The translations under genes were made by a program, and so were the position numbers. This document shows positions 9,437 to 26,104 of a stretch of DNA of 26,104 nt, one piece after another (positions within the stretch are counted from its first letter, which is position 1; each line of letters begins with the position of its first letter). Source of the DNA: Priapulus caudatus (Eukaryota > Priapulida > Priapulimorpha > Priapulimorphida > Priapulidae); the NCBI RefSeq assembly GCF_000485595.1, contig NW_014577081.1, positions 121,880-147,983 on the forward strand, read 5' to 3'. A model generated the notes under the pieces. It was not told where the DNA came from. It searched no databases and saw only the letters and a list, made by a program, of their open reading frames with translations.

Positions 9437-11010
9437 TGCGTAGCTAAGGGGGGGCACAAGGGCCCATGACGCCAACCCACGCTGTTGATTGCAAACAAAA
9501 CCAAAACAAAATTGTTCCGTTGGCGCTCTCACCAATCAAACTACACACACATGGCCGACAAATGTCCTGTTACTCTGCATCGCTGCGTGAGACGCAACAT
9601 TGCCTCTAAGAAGTGAGGCATTGTCAGAGGTCTAAGGACTTCGTTTAGGTCAGATCGACCCAGCGCGGACCGGATTTTCTGCTCGTCATTCCCTTTTCGT
9701 ATGAGACATGTGAGTTCAGTGGAAGTGATCATTAGATGTGGTCAACGAAGATCCTGCAAAAGTGTTCGCGTGGTGGGCAAAATCGGACAGAGAAGACTTG
9801 ACTTTTGGATTTGAGATTTCTGCAGCAGACATAAACCATGACTAAAATAAAGGAGTAGTAATTCCTTCTGTTGCTCCATATTTGTGTGTGTCATAGTGGC
9901 TTTGATTGAATTTTATGGTTCTGAACTCTTATTGACAGAAGAAAAGAAATTGGAAATGCTTTGTTGAATAACTTTGATATATTCGAACTTATAGACGGCC
10001 ATTTTGGCATCCACCTCGGTTTTTATTGTCAAATCCGAATTTCAACACATATTCTTAAGTAACTGTTTCCTCATATCAGGGGAGCAAAAAACAATTCTTT
10101 TCATGGTAAATTTCCCTTTTATTTAATAGAGCGCGTATTTTGGCAAGCTACCTTTTGTTTTATTGAAATCAAAGTTTTCAATATGGTTTTTAGTTCTTCA
10201 TCAGAGGAAAGCAAAAACATTTTTTATAAACGAACACAAATGTAAACTGTGATCTTTAACGCTATCGTATTCTAACATGTAAATCTTTGTAATTTAAATA
10301 AAGTGCTATGTTTTATTCAGGTGCGTTCACACACATCTAAGGCCACCTGTTTCCGTAGAGTCTTTATTCTTCCGATTTCATTCATTTTATTTTTCCTCTA
10401 CTTTTCACAAAAATAATTTAACTTTTTAACTTTAATATGAGGAACTTGAAGACAGTTTATGTACGGATAAAATGCACACATTGCATGGTACTGGCTAACA
10501 ACACAAATCAACTAATTGCCAATAATTCCGTCAGTGCTTGAATGAGGAACATAGGCGTAGCTAAGGGGGGGGCAGCAAGGAGGCAATGACCCCTCTTGAT
10601 CGGAGAGTAACTAAAAAATAAGGAGAGAAAGGGCGCCTTAATGGATTGGTTTAGTACCACTATTACCTTTTATACCTAATAAGAAAATGAAAGTGCGCAA
10701 AAATGCCATTTTGATTGCACATATTTCAAAAATACCGCTACTGTGGGAGGGAAACACCCTGCCCCGTTGAGAATGTCTTTCATCGCTTGTCTTGGTTTGC
10801 TCCCCTCCCTGAAAAACACTGGCTTCGTACTACCGATTTTCACTGGTCTGGACTTAAGGGTCCACCAAGCTGGTCGTGGTAACCTCAGAGCCTTCGGCGC
10901 CACAGCCCAGGGGCCCATCGTCCGCATCGTTGATCGATCGGAGTTGAAAACAAAAATAAAAAGCGAGGGAGGGGTTATAAGGGAAGCATAAGCCAGCTTC
11001 TCATATAAAG
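9437..11010. repeat. 1.6-kb repeat, copy A
   Basis: This matches 14318-15955 in the same orientation nearly end to end. Shared blocks include GGTTCTGAACTCTTATTGAC, CTTTGATATATTCG, CTTATAGACGGCCATTTT and CCTCTTGATCGGAGAG. The motif GGCGTAGCTAAGGGGGG occurs at its left edge (9437) and again at 10553, so it is perhaps two adjacent elements. No conserved ORF exists between copies, so the small ORFs within it are not genes. Confidence 0.8.
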
Positions 11011-11296
11011 TTACCCCCTAATACTGAATTTAGTGTTTTTATGTTTTTAATTAATGCATTTTCATGGCACGAATTTTCAAAATCTCTCTTCTACTGGGAG
11101 GGGGGAGATACCTTCCTCCTCATTCACCTCACTTTTTCCCTCTGTTCGCTTCGTCTTCTCTCTCGCCTGGCCGTCTCTTCCCTGTTCATTGCTGGGCTAC
11201 GCCACTGCAGACATGAATGTTTGGATGACAATCTTGCGTGATGTTAACCTGCCGTTGATGGCTTGCAGTCCTTGTATATTACGCGTAACCTTAGGT
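11011..11296. other. Segment between repeat copy A and the GA tract
   Basis: It contains CTACTGGGAGGGGGGAGATA (11092-11111) and, near 11194, GCTGGGCTACGCCACTG, the inverted form of the GGCGTAGC motif that borders repeat copy A. It may be another fragment of the same dispersed element. No gene is seen. Confidence 0.4.
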
Positions 11297-11340
11297 GGAG
11301 TGAGAGAGATAGAGAGAAGAGAGAGAGTGAGACGAGAGAA

Positions 11341-11386
<46 letters not shown>

Positions 11387-11912
11387 AAGGGCCGAGAGAG
11401 CCTGAGAGAGCGAAGAGAGAGAGAGTAGAGATAGAGATATGAGAGAGAGACGAGAGAGAGAGAGAGAAGAGAGGAGAGAGAGAGAGAGAGGGAGAGGCGA
11501 GAGAAGAGAGAGAGGTGGGAAGGGAGAGAGAGAGAGAGAGATAGAGAGGAGCAAAGAGAGAGATAGGATGAGAAGAGAGGAGACGAGAGACGAAGAGAGA
11601 GAGAGAGAGAGAGCGTGTAGAGAGAGAGGTGGAGGGCGGAAGGTGAGAGAGAGAAGGAGGAGAGAGCAGAGAGAAGCGAGAGAGAGAGGTGAGGAGGGAG
11701 AGAGAGAGGGAGACGCAGAGAGATGAGAGAGATAGAGATAGAGAATAGATAGGATAGAGAGAGAGAGAGAGAGCAGAGAGAGAGAGAGAGAGAAGAGAGC
11801 GGAGAAGAGAGAGAGAGGAGCAAAGAGAGAGAGTATGAGATAGATAGAGAGAGAGAGAGAGAGAAGAGAGATAGAAGAGAGCGAGAGAGAGAGAGAGAGA
11901 GAGAGAGACGAT

Positions 11913-11943
<31 letters not shown>

Positions 11944-12203
11944 GGAGAGCGAGAGAAGAGAGAGCGGGGAGGAGAGAAGAGAGAGAGAGAGCAAGAGAGA
12001 GAGATAGAGATAAGAGAGAGAGAGAGAGAGAGAGAGAAGATGAGAGAGATGATAGAGAGAGAGAGAGGGGAGAGCGAGAGAGATGAGAGTGTGGAGAGAG
12101 AGAGAGAGAGAGAGAGAGAGGGGAGAAGAGAGAGAACGAAGCAGAGAGAAGACGAGGATGAGAGAAGAGAGCAGAGAGAGAGAGAGAAGAGATGCAGAGA
12201 GAG

Positions 12204-12241
<38 letters not shown>

Positions 12242-12481
12242 AGAGACGAGCCAGAGAGGAGAAGCAAGAGAAGAGAGAGCAAGAGACGAGAGAGAGCAGA
12301 GAGAGAGAGAAGAGAGAGAGAGAAAGAGAGAGAGACGAGGAGGAAGACGACGAGAGGCCGGAGAGAGGAGTGAGGAGAGAGAGAGAGTGAGAGACGAGAG
12401 AGACGAGACAGAGAGAGAGAGAGAGACGAGAGAGCGAGAGAGAAGAGAAAGACGAGAGAGAGAGAGGCGGGGGGGGGGGGC
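11297..12481. repeat. GA-rich polypurine tract of about 1.2 kb
   Basis: Almost pure (GA)n with irregular C, T and G interruptions, ending in a G run (about 12467-12481). The long open frames across it (Arg/Glu on +, Ser/Leu on -) are products of the repeat. The scattered single-base interruptions could be biological or poor consensus. Confidence 0.9.
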
Positions 12482-12745
12482 GGACGACGGGATCATTATC
12501 GGTAAGCTAGGCTGCCCGCCACGCCGCTGCCCTGCTTGATCAGTGAGTGGCTGACCAGCACGTCTGTAACTTATACTAGATGACACCAACTGGACCCCCC
12601 TGCAGTGCTTCTGCACTCGCACGTGACTCTCTAGTCAAACCGTTCTAATGAACTGGTGTGTCAGCGCGTTTAGCACTGACGACCTGCGGAGTTGGCGCGA
12701 CTCGATGCGAGCGCGTCAGCGTCGACCGCGAACGTCACCGCTGGC
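12482..12745. other. Mixed GC-rich single-copy-looking DNA
   Basis: No exon, RNA gene or repeat is recognised. It separates the GA tract from the telomere-like region. Confidence 0.35.
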
Positions 12746-13195
12746 GGCGTTGGACTATAGGGTTTAGGGTATATATATATATTATGTATAATATATATAT
12801 ATATATATAGTATATATAATATATAGGTAGGGTAGTATATATAATATATAGATATATATAGGGTTAGCGGTTATAATAATATATATATAGAGATATAGTA
12901 TATAGGGTCAGGGTATATATATACCTATGATATAATATATACCCTAACCCTATATATATTAAACATACATCTATATAAGTACCTAACCCTATATTTATAT
13001 AATATATAATAATCGCCTACATACGCACGCGTGTACGTGGTATGTTGTGTGGTTTAGGGTAGGGGGTTAGGGCCGGCGCTTAGGGTAGGGGTTAGGGTAA
13101 GGGTATATATATATATATACCCTAACCCTATATATAGTTTACGCTCACCCCTAACCCCTACCCTAGACGCCTAACGCCCTACCCCTAACCAGCGT
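12746..13195. repeat. TA-rich region with telomere-like repeats in both orientations
   Basis: (TA)n stretches are mixed with TTAGGG-type units. From about 13050 to 13105 the + strand reads GGGTTAGGG-like, then TATATATATATATATA, then from about 13118 to 13190 CCCTAACCCTA-like units. This is a head-to-head arrangement around a TA centre. It resembles the cores of the fold-back elements at 7422-7591 and 8184-8650, so it may be a larger relative. Confidence 0.7.
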
Positions 13196-13635
13196 ACACG
13201 GCGTCGCGTGCAGGTACACGCTGTGCGTGCACGTTACACGCCGTGGTGCATGGTACACGCGTGCGTGCAGTGTACACGCGTTGCGTGCAGCGTAACACGC
13301 ATGCGTGCACGTACACGCATAGCGTGGCGCATGACACGCATCGCGTGGCGGCATACACACGCATGCTCGTGCGCATACCACGCTGCGTGCGCATACAGCG
13401 CGTGCGTGCACGTACACGCGATGCCGGTGGCACAGCATACACGCGTACCGCGCACATACCCACACGTTGCGCGGCACGTACTACAGCGTATTGCTCGCAC
13501 ATACACATGCACGCATTGCGGTCATGTGCATCTGATGCACGGCAGATAGCACTTCACGTGCAACCTAGTTGTACAGCAAGGCCCGCAAGGTACAACGCGC
13601 CGCGTATGTACACGCTATGCGCGGCGTGCACATAA
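13196..13635. repeat. Degenerate minisatellite of about 20 bp, GTACACGCATGCGTGCAC type
   Basis: About 17 or more units of 18-23 bp follow the consensus GTACACGCRTGCGTGCAC, which is close to its own reverse complement and alternates purine and pyrimidine. Open frames on both strands (Cys/Arg/Thr/His-rich) are by-products. Confidence 0.8.
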
Positions 13636-14161
13636 GGAGCTCGGGCTGCACGACTTGGACAAACCAATGCCTCTCGTTAGCAACCACCGCATTCCATGAC
13701 CTGGTCCTGCGACTGTGGCACGAGTCTTTGCGCCTGTGGCGTGGCGAACCTCCGGGCTTTTTATGCCACACGAGAGGTATCCGTGTTAGCTTCCTTGCCT
13801 TGACCGCAGAGTTGTTAATTACAAGTCATCTGTGGGAGTGTTCTGTTCTCGTACGTGAGGGGGGGATGTGCCTATCTGTCCGTCATCGTTAGTTGTTATT
13901 GTTGTCGTTGTTTGTTTGTTTCGTTCTTGCTGTTCTTAGTTTGCGCGCGCCAACGGAAGGAGTGTAAACAGGCGAGAAGAGAAGGATGTTGGGGATGCGG
14001 ATGCGCGATCAGGCGAGTGCGGATTTAGAGACGGGTGGGAGCAAATGATTATGGTTGATTTGACGGTTGCCATACACTCCTTCCTCGAGTCGATGTTTTC
14101 GGGCTCTTCTAGAAGTTTGTGTACGCGACGTGTGTACGTTGCTCCTATATTTAGACCGAAT
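13636..14161. other. Unassigned DNA
   Basis: Contains a GTT-rich stretch (13889-13935) and a G run at about 13858-13866. ORFs are short and unlike any family I know. No exon is supported. Confidence 0.35.
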
Positions 14162-14280
14162 GTTACCAATGCTTGTATACAAGTTATCACCGTCGATTGT
14201 TATATCAATGTTATCAACGATTCTATAGCAGTGTTACCGACAATTCTACACATGGGTCACCAACGATTGTTATACAAATG
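14162..14280. repeat. Tandem repeat of about 24 bp, five degenerate copies
   Basis: Units start GTTACCAATG (14162), GTTATCACCG (14183), GTTATCAACG (14210), GTTACCGACA (14233) and GGTCACCAACG (about 14255), with a consensus close to GTTATCAACGATTGTTATAC. Unit lengths vary from 21 to 27 bp by small indels. Confidence 0.65.
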
Positions 14281-14317
14281 GCTAAACGTTATATCAATCA
14301 GACATGCACCTGGCGTA

Positions 14318-15955
14318 GTAAGGGGCACAAGAGGCAATGCGGCCCCCCACCCTGTTGATTTGGCAACAAAACAAAAACAAAAATTTTTCGTTGCCTCTGC
14401 ACGCGTCTTCATCAGGACTGGCCACAATTCTGTTACTTCTGCATACTGTGAACGAAACCATTCTCTAAAATGAGCATTGTCACAGTCTAACTTTCGTCTC
14501 TACAATTGACCCAGCCACCGATTCTCTGCTCTCATTCGTCCTTTTCGGGTTGAACGTGGAGTCTAGTGAATGGCATTAATGTCAACGAAATCCCAAAATC
14601 GACGAGAACAGACTCTGACTTCTGGATTTTGGAGATTCTGCAGGCAGACAAAAACATGATAAAAGAAAGGAGATAATCTTCTGTTGCTCAGATTTTGTGT
14701 TGTTGCAAGTTGCTTGCATTGAATTTTATGGTTCTGAACTCTTATTGACAGAAAAAACAGAACAATGGAAATGCTTTGTGAATAACTTTGATATATTCGG
14801 AACTTATAGACGGCCATTTTCGGGCAGAAACCTCCGGTTTTTATTTCCAATCCGATTTCAACACTATTTAAAGTGAACTGTTCCTATCAGGGGAGGGCAA
14901 AAACAATCTCTTTCATGGTAATTTCCTTTTTATTTTAATAGACGGCTATTTTGCAGCTAGCCTTTGTTTTTAGTTGAAATGCAAATTTCAATATGGTTTT
15001 TAGTGTCTTCATCAGACGGAAAGCAAAAAACATTTTTTATTAACGAACAAAATGTTAAATGTGATCCTTTAACGGCTATTGCTATTCTAAACGATGTAAA
15101 ATCGTTTTGTAATTTAAATTAAAATTGCATGTTTATCAGGCAGTTCCAAACCACGAGCAGACCTTTCCGCTAGAGTCTTTATTTCGATTAGTATTTCAGA
15201 TACTGCGCCTCAAACTTTTTTCAAACAATATATTATAACTTTTTTAACTTTTATATGAGGAACTTTGAATACAGTTATTATGACGCGATAAGGCAACATT
15301 GCAAGTGGGGACTGCTAACCAACGACAAGATCAACACGAATTCCAAATCGTCAGGTGATTGAATGAGGACATAGGCGGTTAGCCTAAGGGGGGTTACAAG
15401 GAGGCACCTGAACCCCCTCTTGATCGGAGAGGTAGAAAAATTGAAGAGAGAAGGGCCGCTTAATGCGGATTGGTGCCTATACCCCTGATTACCATACACC
15501 TAATATGAAAATTGAAATGCGCAAAAATGTGCCATTTCGATGCACATACTTTTCAAAAATTACCGGCTAACTACTGTGGGAGGGCCTGAAACACCCTCCC
15601 CCTGAGAAATTTGTTCAACAACTACGCTGTCTTTGGTCGCTTATACTCTTTCTTAACCTTCGCCTGAAAAAACACGGCTTCAAGCCAAACGGCTGCGCCC
15701 CACCAGCGCGTCACGTGGACCCATTTTCCAAACTGGTACTAGCAAGGTCCACCCAAGCCTGGTGTCGTGTTTTTTTTTGTTGTGCAAGCCTCAAGGACCG
15801 TTCCCCCGGCGGTGAGGCAGCTAGGCCGGGACAGCCAGGGGGGGCGTCCGATCGTGCGCCGACGTCGAATGGCGATCGTGAGCGTTGGAAAAACGATTAA
15901 AAACGGCGAGGAAAAGGAATTAGCATAGTGGGCCACTTCTCACTATAAAGTGTAC
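14318..15955. repeat. 1.6-kb repeat, copy B
   Basis: Direct copy of 9437-11010. It begins GGCGTAGTAAGGGGCACAAG (14318-14337) and ends after CTTCTCACTATAAAGT. Substitutions are outnumbered by one-base insertions and deletions (for example GGCGGTTAGCCTAAGG at 15373 against GGCGTAGCTAAGG at 10553), a pattern typical of unpolished long reads. There is no conserved ORF. Confidence 0.8.
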
Positions 15956-16825
15956 GATCGCGCCTGGAAATACGGAGGATTTAGTGAAGGCGGTTGAAAA
16001 ATGCGCCTTGCATAGGCGGGCACTGAAGTTTGGCACGTCATAGGAACTCTTCGCCGCGCCTACGTCGTGGAGGGGGCAGATGACGTCCTGGCCCAAGCAG
16101 GGGCCAACACGAGCGGGCGGGGGGCGCCTAGGGCACCGAGGCGCGAGCACAGACCACGAGCTCTGGGGGTCATCGCTAAGCCGCCCTCTGCTCCGCTTAC
16201 GCTCCCGGGCAGTCGGCCCTGTGCGCGCGCGGAGGCCGCCTGTTTTCGCGAAATTGCGAGGGGTGGGGAGCTCGCCGACGCCCAACTGTAGCGCGCGTCT
16301 CACAGAACGGCTGAGGGGCGATGTCACGTGTGAGATGTTGAAGAGCGAGGAGGCAGGAGATCACGGCGTGACCAATCGAGAGGATTATTATACAAGGCAG
16401 GGGTTTACATGGGAGATTGTCTTGCCGTCCCGACAGGACGTCGCGGCGCCCTCCCGCCTCCCTCCCCCGTTGCAATCCGCTCCGCCGCGCCCTCACCGCC
16501 GGGATCGGAGGATCATCGCTTCGGGCGCCACCGCCTCTTTCGCGCCTTGTATCCGGTGCCCGGGGCTATCATCCCCTCGAATGCGAACGACGTCGCAGGA
16601 TCACTTTATATGTCTTGCACATTTTCTTTTATGGATGTCGACTTAGTTTCCGAACCAGGTTTGCCGTCATAAAGATGGAGATTTATGCCGGTAACAATGT
16701 ATTAATTTCTCGAGTGGTATTTAATTTCGCGGTGCTGATGCCTGAGTTTCTTTGTTATTTTGCGTGCGCACCGATACGTGCCGTAGCTGAATAAGCGGTC
16801 TCGTCTAAGTCCACCTCTATCGTCT
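15956..16825. other. GC- and CpG-rich stretch
   Basis: From about 16030 to 16610 the DNA is much richer in GC and CpG than its surroundings and has overlapping ORFs in several frames with Pro/Arg/Ala-rich, family-less translations. It could be a CpG-rich promoter area or a poorly resolved repeat. No splice-supported exon was found. Confidence 0.35.
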
Positions 16826-17360
16826 CTCTATGCCTCTCCTCTCTCTCTCTCTCTCCTCTCCTCTCTCTCTCTCCTCGTCTCTCTCTGCTCTCCTCTCTAC
16901 TCGTGCTCTCTCTCTATCTCGTTTCTCTCTCCTCTCTCCTCTGCCTCCTCAGTCTGTCGCTCTCGGTGCGCTCTCCTCTCTACTCCGCTCTCTTGCTCTC
17001 CGTCGGTTCACTCTCCTCTACTGATCTCTCACAAGATCATCTCACATCAAGTCTCAGGGTCGGGTCATGTCGTCTCGGTTTCGATAAGGGTCATCTTGTC
17101 TCTTCTCCGTGTCGGTTGGACCGTCGTCCGATCAGGTGTGCCGTGTACACAAAATCCCCCGGATCTTGCGCTTTTCCTCGGGAGAGTCGATCAAGGGACT
17201 TCATCGAAATCTTTTTCTCAATCCTCCCGCCCACTGGCCTCCCTACTCCCGCTCCTTCCCCTCCCACTCCCCGTCCCCTTTTCTCCCGTCTCCCGCCCCA
17301 TTCTCTCCCGTCTCCCGTCCCCCCTTCTTCCGCACCCCCGCCCCCTGTACCCCCTCAGTA
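16826..17360. repeat. CT-rich, then C-rich pyrimidine tract
   Basis: About 16826-17030 is interrupted (CT)n, and 17210-17355 is CCCT/CCCGTCTCCC-rich. Ser/Leu and Pro-rich open frames here come from base composition only. Confidence 0.75.
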
Positions 17361-17361
17361 A

Positions 17362-17469
17362 CGGGTGTTTAAATTTATTTTGAATCAGCAATACGGTTCG
17401 ATTCTAATGTCAGCTGAAAGCCTGAGTAAGAGATGTACGTCTCGAAAGCTCGCTGATTATTAAACACCC
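17362..17469. repeat. Inverted repeat GGGTGTTTAA ... TTAAACACCC
   Basis: GGGTGTTTAAATTTATTTTG then AATCAGC (17362-17388) pairs imperfectly with GCTGATTATTAAACACCC (17452-17469). The inner part reads CCTGAGTAAGAGATGTACGT and CTCGAAAGCTCGCTGATTAT, the look of a retroelement 3' end. Its class is not certain. Confidence 0.5.
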
Positions 17470-17643
17470 TTTACCTATTATATGAATTTGTATTTTTATC
17501 TACATATACACACATGTGCGCGCGCATTATTAATAATAGATTATTAGTATAAATAAAGTAAAATAAAATAATGACTTACCACAATTGAAATAAGAAATTT
17601 GATTTAGTGTACATAGCACGGTAATTTTTATTTTGACCCAATT

Positions 17644-17649
17644 TTTATT
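17644..17649 (-). promoter_or_regulatory. Polyadenylation signal AATAAA for the gene at 17725-24267
   Basis: AATAAA on the - strand lies about 75 nt downstream of the TGA at 17725-17727. A second AATAAA follows a few nucleotides further on (about 17626-17631). The position is right for the 3' end of the terminal exon. Confidence 0.6.
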
Positions 17650-17724
17650 GTGCAGGCAGGATAGACCAGTTATGTTTAGTTATGGCATAATGTTCGTGTG
17701 TTATATAACTTATAATCATATATA

Positions 17725-24267
<6,543 letters not shown>

Positions 24268-25850
24268 CCTAAACTATACTCTCACAACGCTGAGTATCGT
24301 GATGGGATCAAACGCTGGATTGATCATTCATCGGCGATTGATTACGTCTTCTATTGCTCGCATTCCTAATCAAAATGATCAAACTCGGTTAATCGATCAA
24401 TTGATTGATTGATTGATTACGTTCTCCCGTCACTGGTATTTCGTATATGGTGTCGATGGGCAGACGGCTGATAAGAAGCTATATGAATCTTAGGTGAATC
24501 TCGATATGGCTTCGCTGCTCGTTGTTTGCACAGTCACATCCTCACTAAGCCGCCGGCCACAATTAGCCGAGTGCACGTAGCAGAAGTGAAGTCACAACGC
24601 AATGACAGCTTCTATCATGTTCAACAGTAAAAAAATATGTTCTGAGAAAGAACACCGCTTGTCCGCGCTCGTAGAACTAGTCGGCTGCTAGCGTGTACAA
24701 CCGCTCGTTGTGGCGGCACACACACACACCCAGTAGATACCCGCACGTTAACAACACACGGAGCGACCCTAATTGACGACCTGATTGCTGTGACGATGCT
24801 AGCAAGATCTAGTGTCATGCGGGAACTTAGAGTCGCTGTGCGTTCGTCTGTGCCGCGCGTCGCTAGCTGTGCACATTGTATTTATCATCTGACCCGTGCG
24901 CGCATGCGCAGTGCGATGCTACTAGCTCGTGCTAACAATATTACGACAGTTCGCAATAGTTTAACTTTCAATCAGCTCAATTCTGTGAGCGGATTGAACG
25001 CGGAATTTATATTTTGTTCAGGCAGATGTGAGATTATTCAGGGTATAAGCAGCTCGTATATCTAGTAGTGGCATGCCGGGTACACGCCTATTCTGCACGC
25101 CTAGGCTGCACGCCGAGTCACTGCATCTTTCTATGTGACATCCTATCCGGATTACATAATTATCAATATTGAACATGAATTCGGTTATATCCATATAAAC
25201 TTGCACATCTATCTATATCTATATAATCCTGCACCATATACAGACAATCATAGGATATAAATCAAAAACCAATTGCACTACTACTGTGCTAATGATTGTC
25301 ACGGACAAATCGGAATCAATAAAGAACAGATAGGTTACAAAACCTTACTATAATGTTCTCACACATATTTACAGTGCCCTAACGAGAGAGACAGTGTCCA
25401 TACCTACGCGAATGGCCTATGAGTACCTACTTCCCTGATGGTTTGGCATAGAAATAAATAAGTAAAACGAAACTCACGTTATACAGTCTGTTTGTTATTC
25501 CGTCGGAAACGTATCATATTTCATCCAGCATCAGTATATAGCAGTAATGCGAAATATTGTCAGCGGTACCTATGTGCCTAGAATGCCATTTACGACATGC
25601 ATGGTCTCCGGCAATATTCGTTATTGATGCGTCGTTATACGATCCTCATAGCATGTAATAACACCTAGCTCTCGGCGACAGGTTGCCGTTAGCATTACCG
25701 AGCATGATTGTCATCTACGCGGGTGGCAGGCAGGCCGTCAACTAATCAGCGTTCCGCATGTAACGTTTTGCTCGCCATTTTGTATAAAGGGCTTGTGAAT
25801 GTCGCATGACAGAAAACGATTTGACCGTGTCCCACATAACTCGGTGGGCA
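24268..25850. other. Upstream region of the membrane-protein gene
   Basis: Likely holds its 5' UTR and promoter. (GATT)n lies at about 24402-24418, and a GCGCATGCGC palindrome at 24900-24909 sits in a CpG-rich patch (24840-24915). The ORF at 24790-25065 (+) has no recognisable domain and overlaps that patch, so I do not call it a gene. From 25070 to 25850 I see nothing. Confidence 0.4.
24896..24915. promoter_or_regulatory. Possible NRF1-type site
   Basis: TGCGCGCATGCGCAGTGC contains the palindrome GCGCATGCGC typical of NRF1 binding sites in CpG-rich animal promoters. It lies about 630 bp upstream of the ATG at 24267. Which gene, if any, it serves is not known. Confidence 0.35.
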
Positions 25851-25851
25851 G

Positions 25852-26046
<195 letters not shown>

Positions 26047-26104
26047 GTCGTCGTACGTACGTACCTCGTCCGTCGTACGTAGACGACGAGGTCGCGCGTC
26101 GTCG

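Noticed and set aside
11197-12622. Long open frames (361 and 443 codons on -, several on +) across the GA tract
   Set aside because: Ser/Leu or Arg/Glu runs are the direct translation of (GA)n/(CT)n, with no domain, no composition change and frames open on both strands.
13163-13635. Cys/Arg/His-rich ORFs on both strands
   Set aside because: They translate the 20-bp minisatellite; all frames look alike.
13196-13635. Regularly spaced repeats that might suggest a CRISPR array
   Set aside because: There are no unique spacers of constant length, the unit itself is the whole period, and the genome is eukaryotic.
15715-16794. Overlapping Pro/Arg/Ala ORFs in the GC-rich stretch
   Set aside because: Expected by base composition, open in several frames at once and without family likeness, in a stretch of doubtful quality.
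24790-25065. 91-codon + strand ORF
   Set aside because: No recognisable domain, overlaps a CpG-rich promoter-like patch, and has no splice or poly-A support.

Overview
The window is nuclear DNA of an animal, most likely a marine invertebrate. The evidence is spliced genes with GT-AG introns of 0.2-1.9 kb, AT-rich intergenic DNA, a tRNA-derived SINE, a BEL/Pao retroelement remnant, fold-back elements and long CA/TG, GA and telomere-like simple repeats. No prokaryotic operon, rRNA or CRISPR is visible. I cannot name the species.

Three protein-coding genes can be supported. (1) UTP11, a U3 snoRNP/small-subunit processome protein, lies on the + strand at 1521-4837 as six exons that keep frame to the stop; only the short first exon is missing. 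(2) A DHRS4-like short-chain dehydrogenase/reductase lies on the - strand at 5759-6532. It is an intronless 257-residue ORF ending in the peroxisomal signal SRL. (3) On the - strand between 24267 and 17725 I assembled by eye a seven-exon gene, 405 codons plus stop, all junctions in frame. It encodes a signal peptide, two tandem eight-cysteine modules, a Cys/Asn-glycosylation stalk, one transmembrane helix and a 53-residue tail from the last exon. The two modules share the exact spacing C-x4-C-x8-C-x7-C-x24-C and each is split by a phase-2 intron at the same place. I do not recognise the family; this is the best candidate for something undescribed.

Layout: 1-480 two fold-back elements; 1000-1400 a 55-bp tandem repeat and a dispersed-repeat fragment; 1521-4837 UTP11; 4838-5758 nothing recognised; 5759-6600 DHRS4-like gene with a TATA-like box; 7380-8700 a nest of fold-back elements with TTAGGG-like cores, one of them inserted in a tRNA-type SINE between its A and B boxes; 8942-9255 an inverted-repeat element; 9437-11010 copy A of a 1.6-kb repeat; 11297-12481 a GA tract; 12746-13195 a TA/telomere-like mixture; 13196-13635 a Z-DNA-prone minisatellite; 14318-15955 copy B of the 1.6-kb repeat, full of small indels; 15956-17470 GC-rich, then pyrimidine-rich DNA; 17725-24267 the novel membrane-protein gene, with a BEL/Pao pol remnant in intron 4 and a long CA/TG repeat just inside intron 3; 24268-26104 upstream DNA ending in a TG/CG repeat.

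The three genes show no functional link. The region from about 11.3 to 17.4 kb reads like poorly polished long-read or gap-fill sequence, and small ORFs there should not be trusted.
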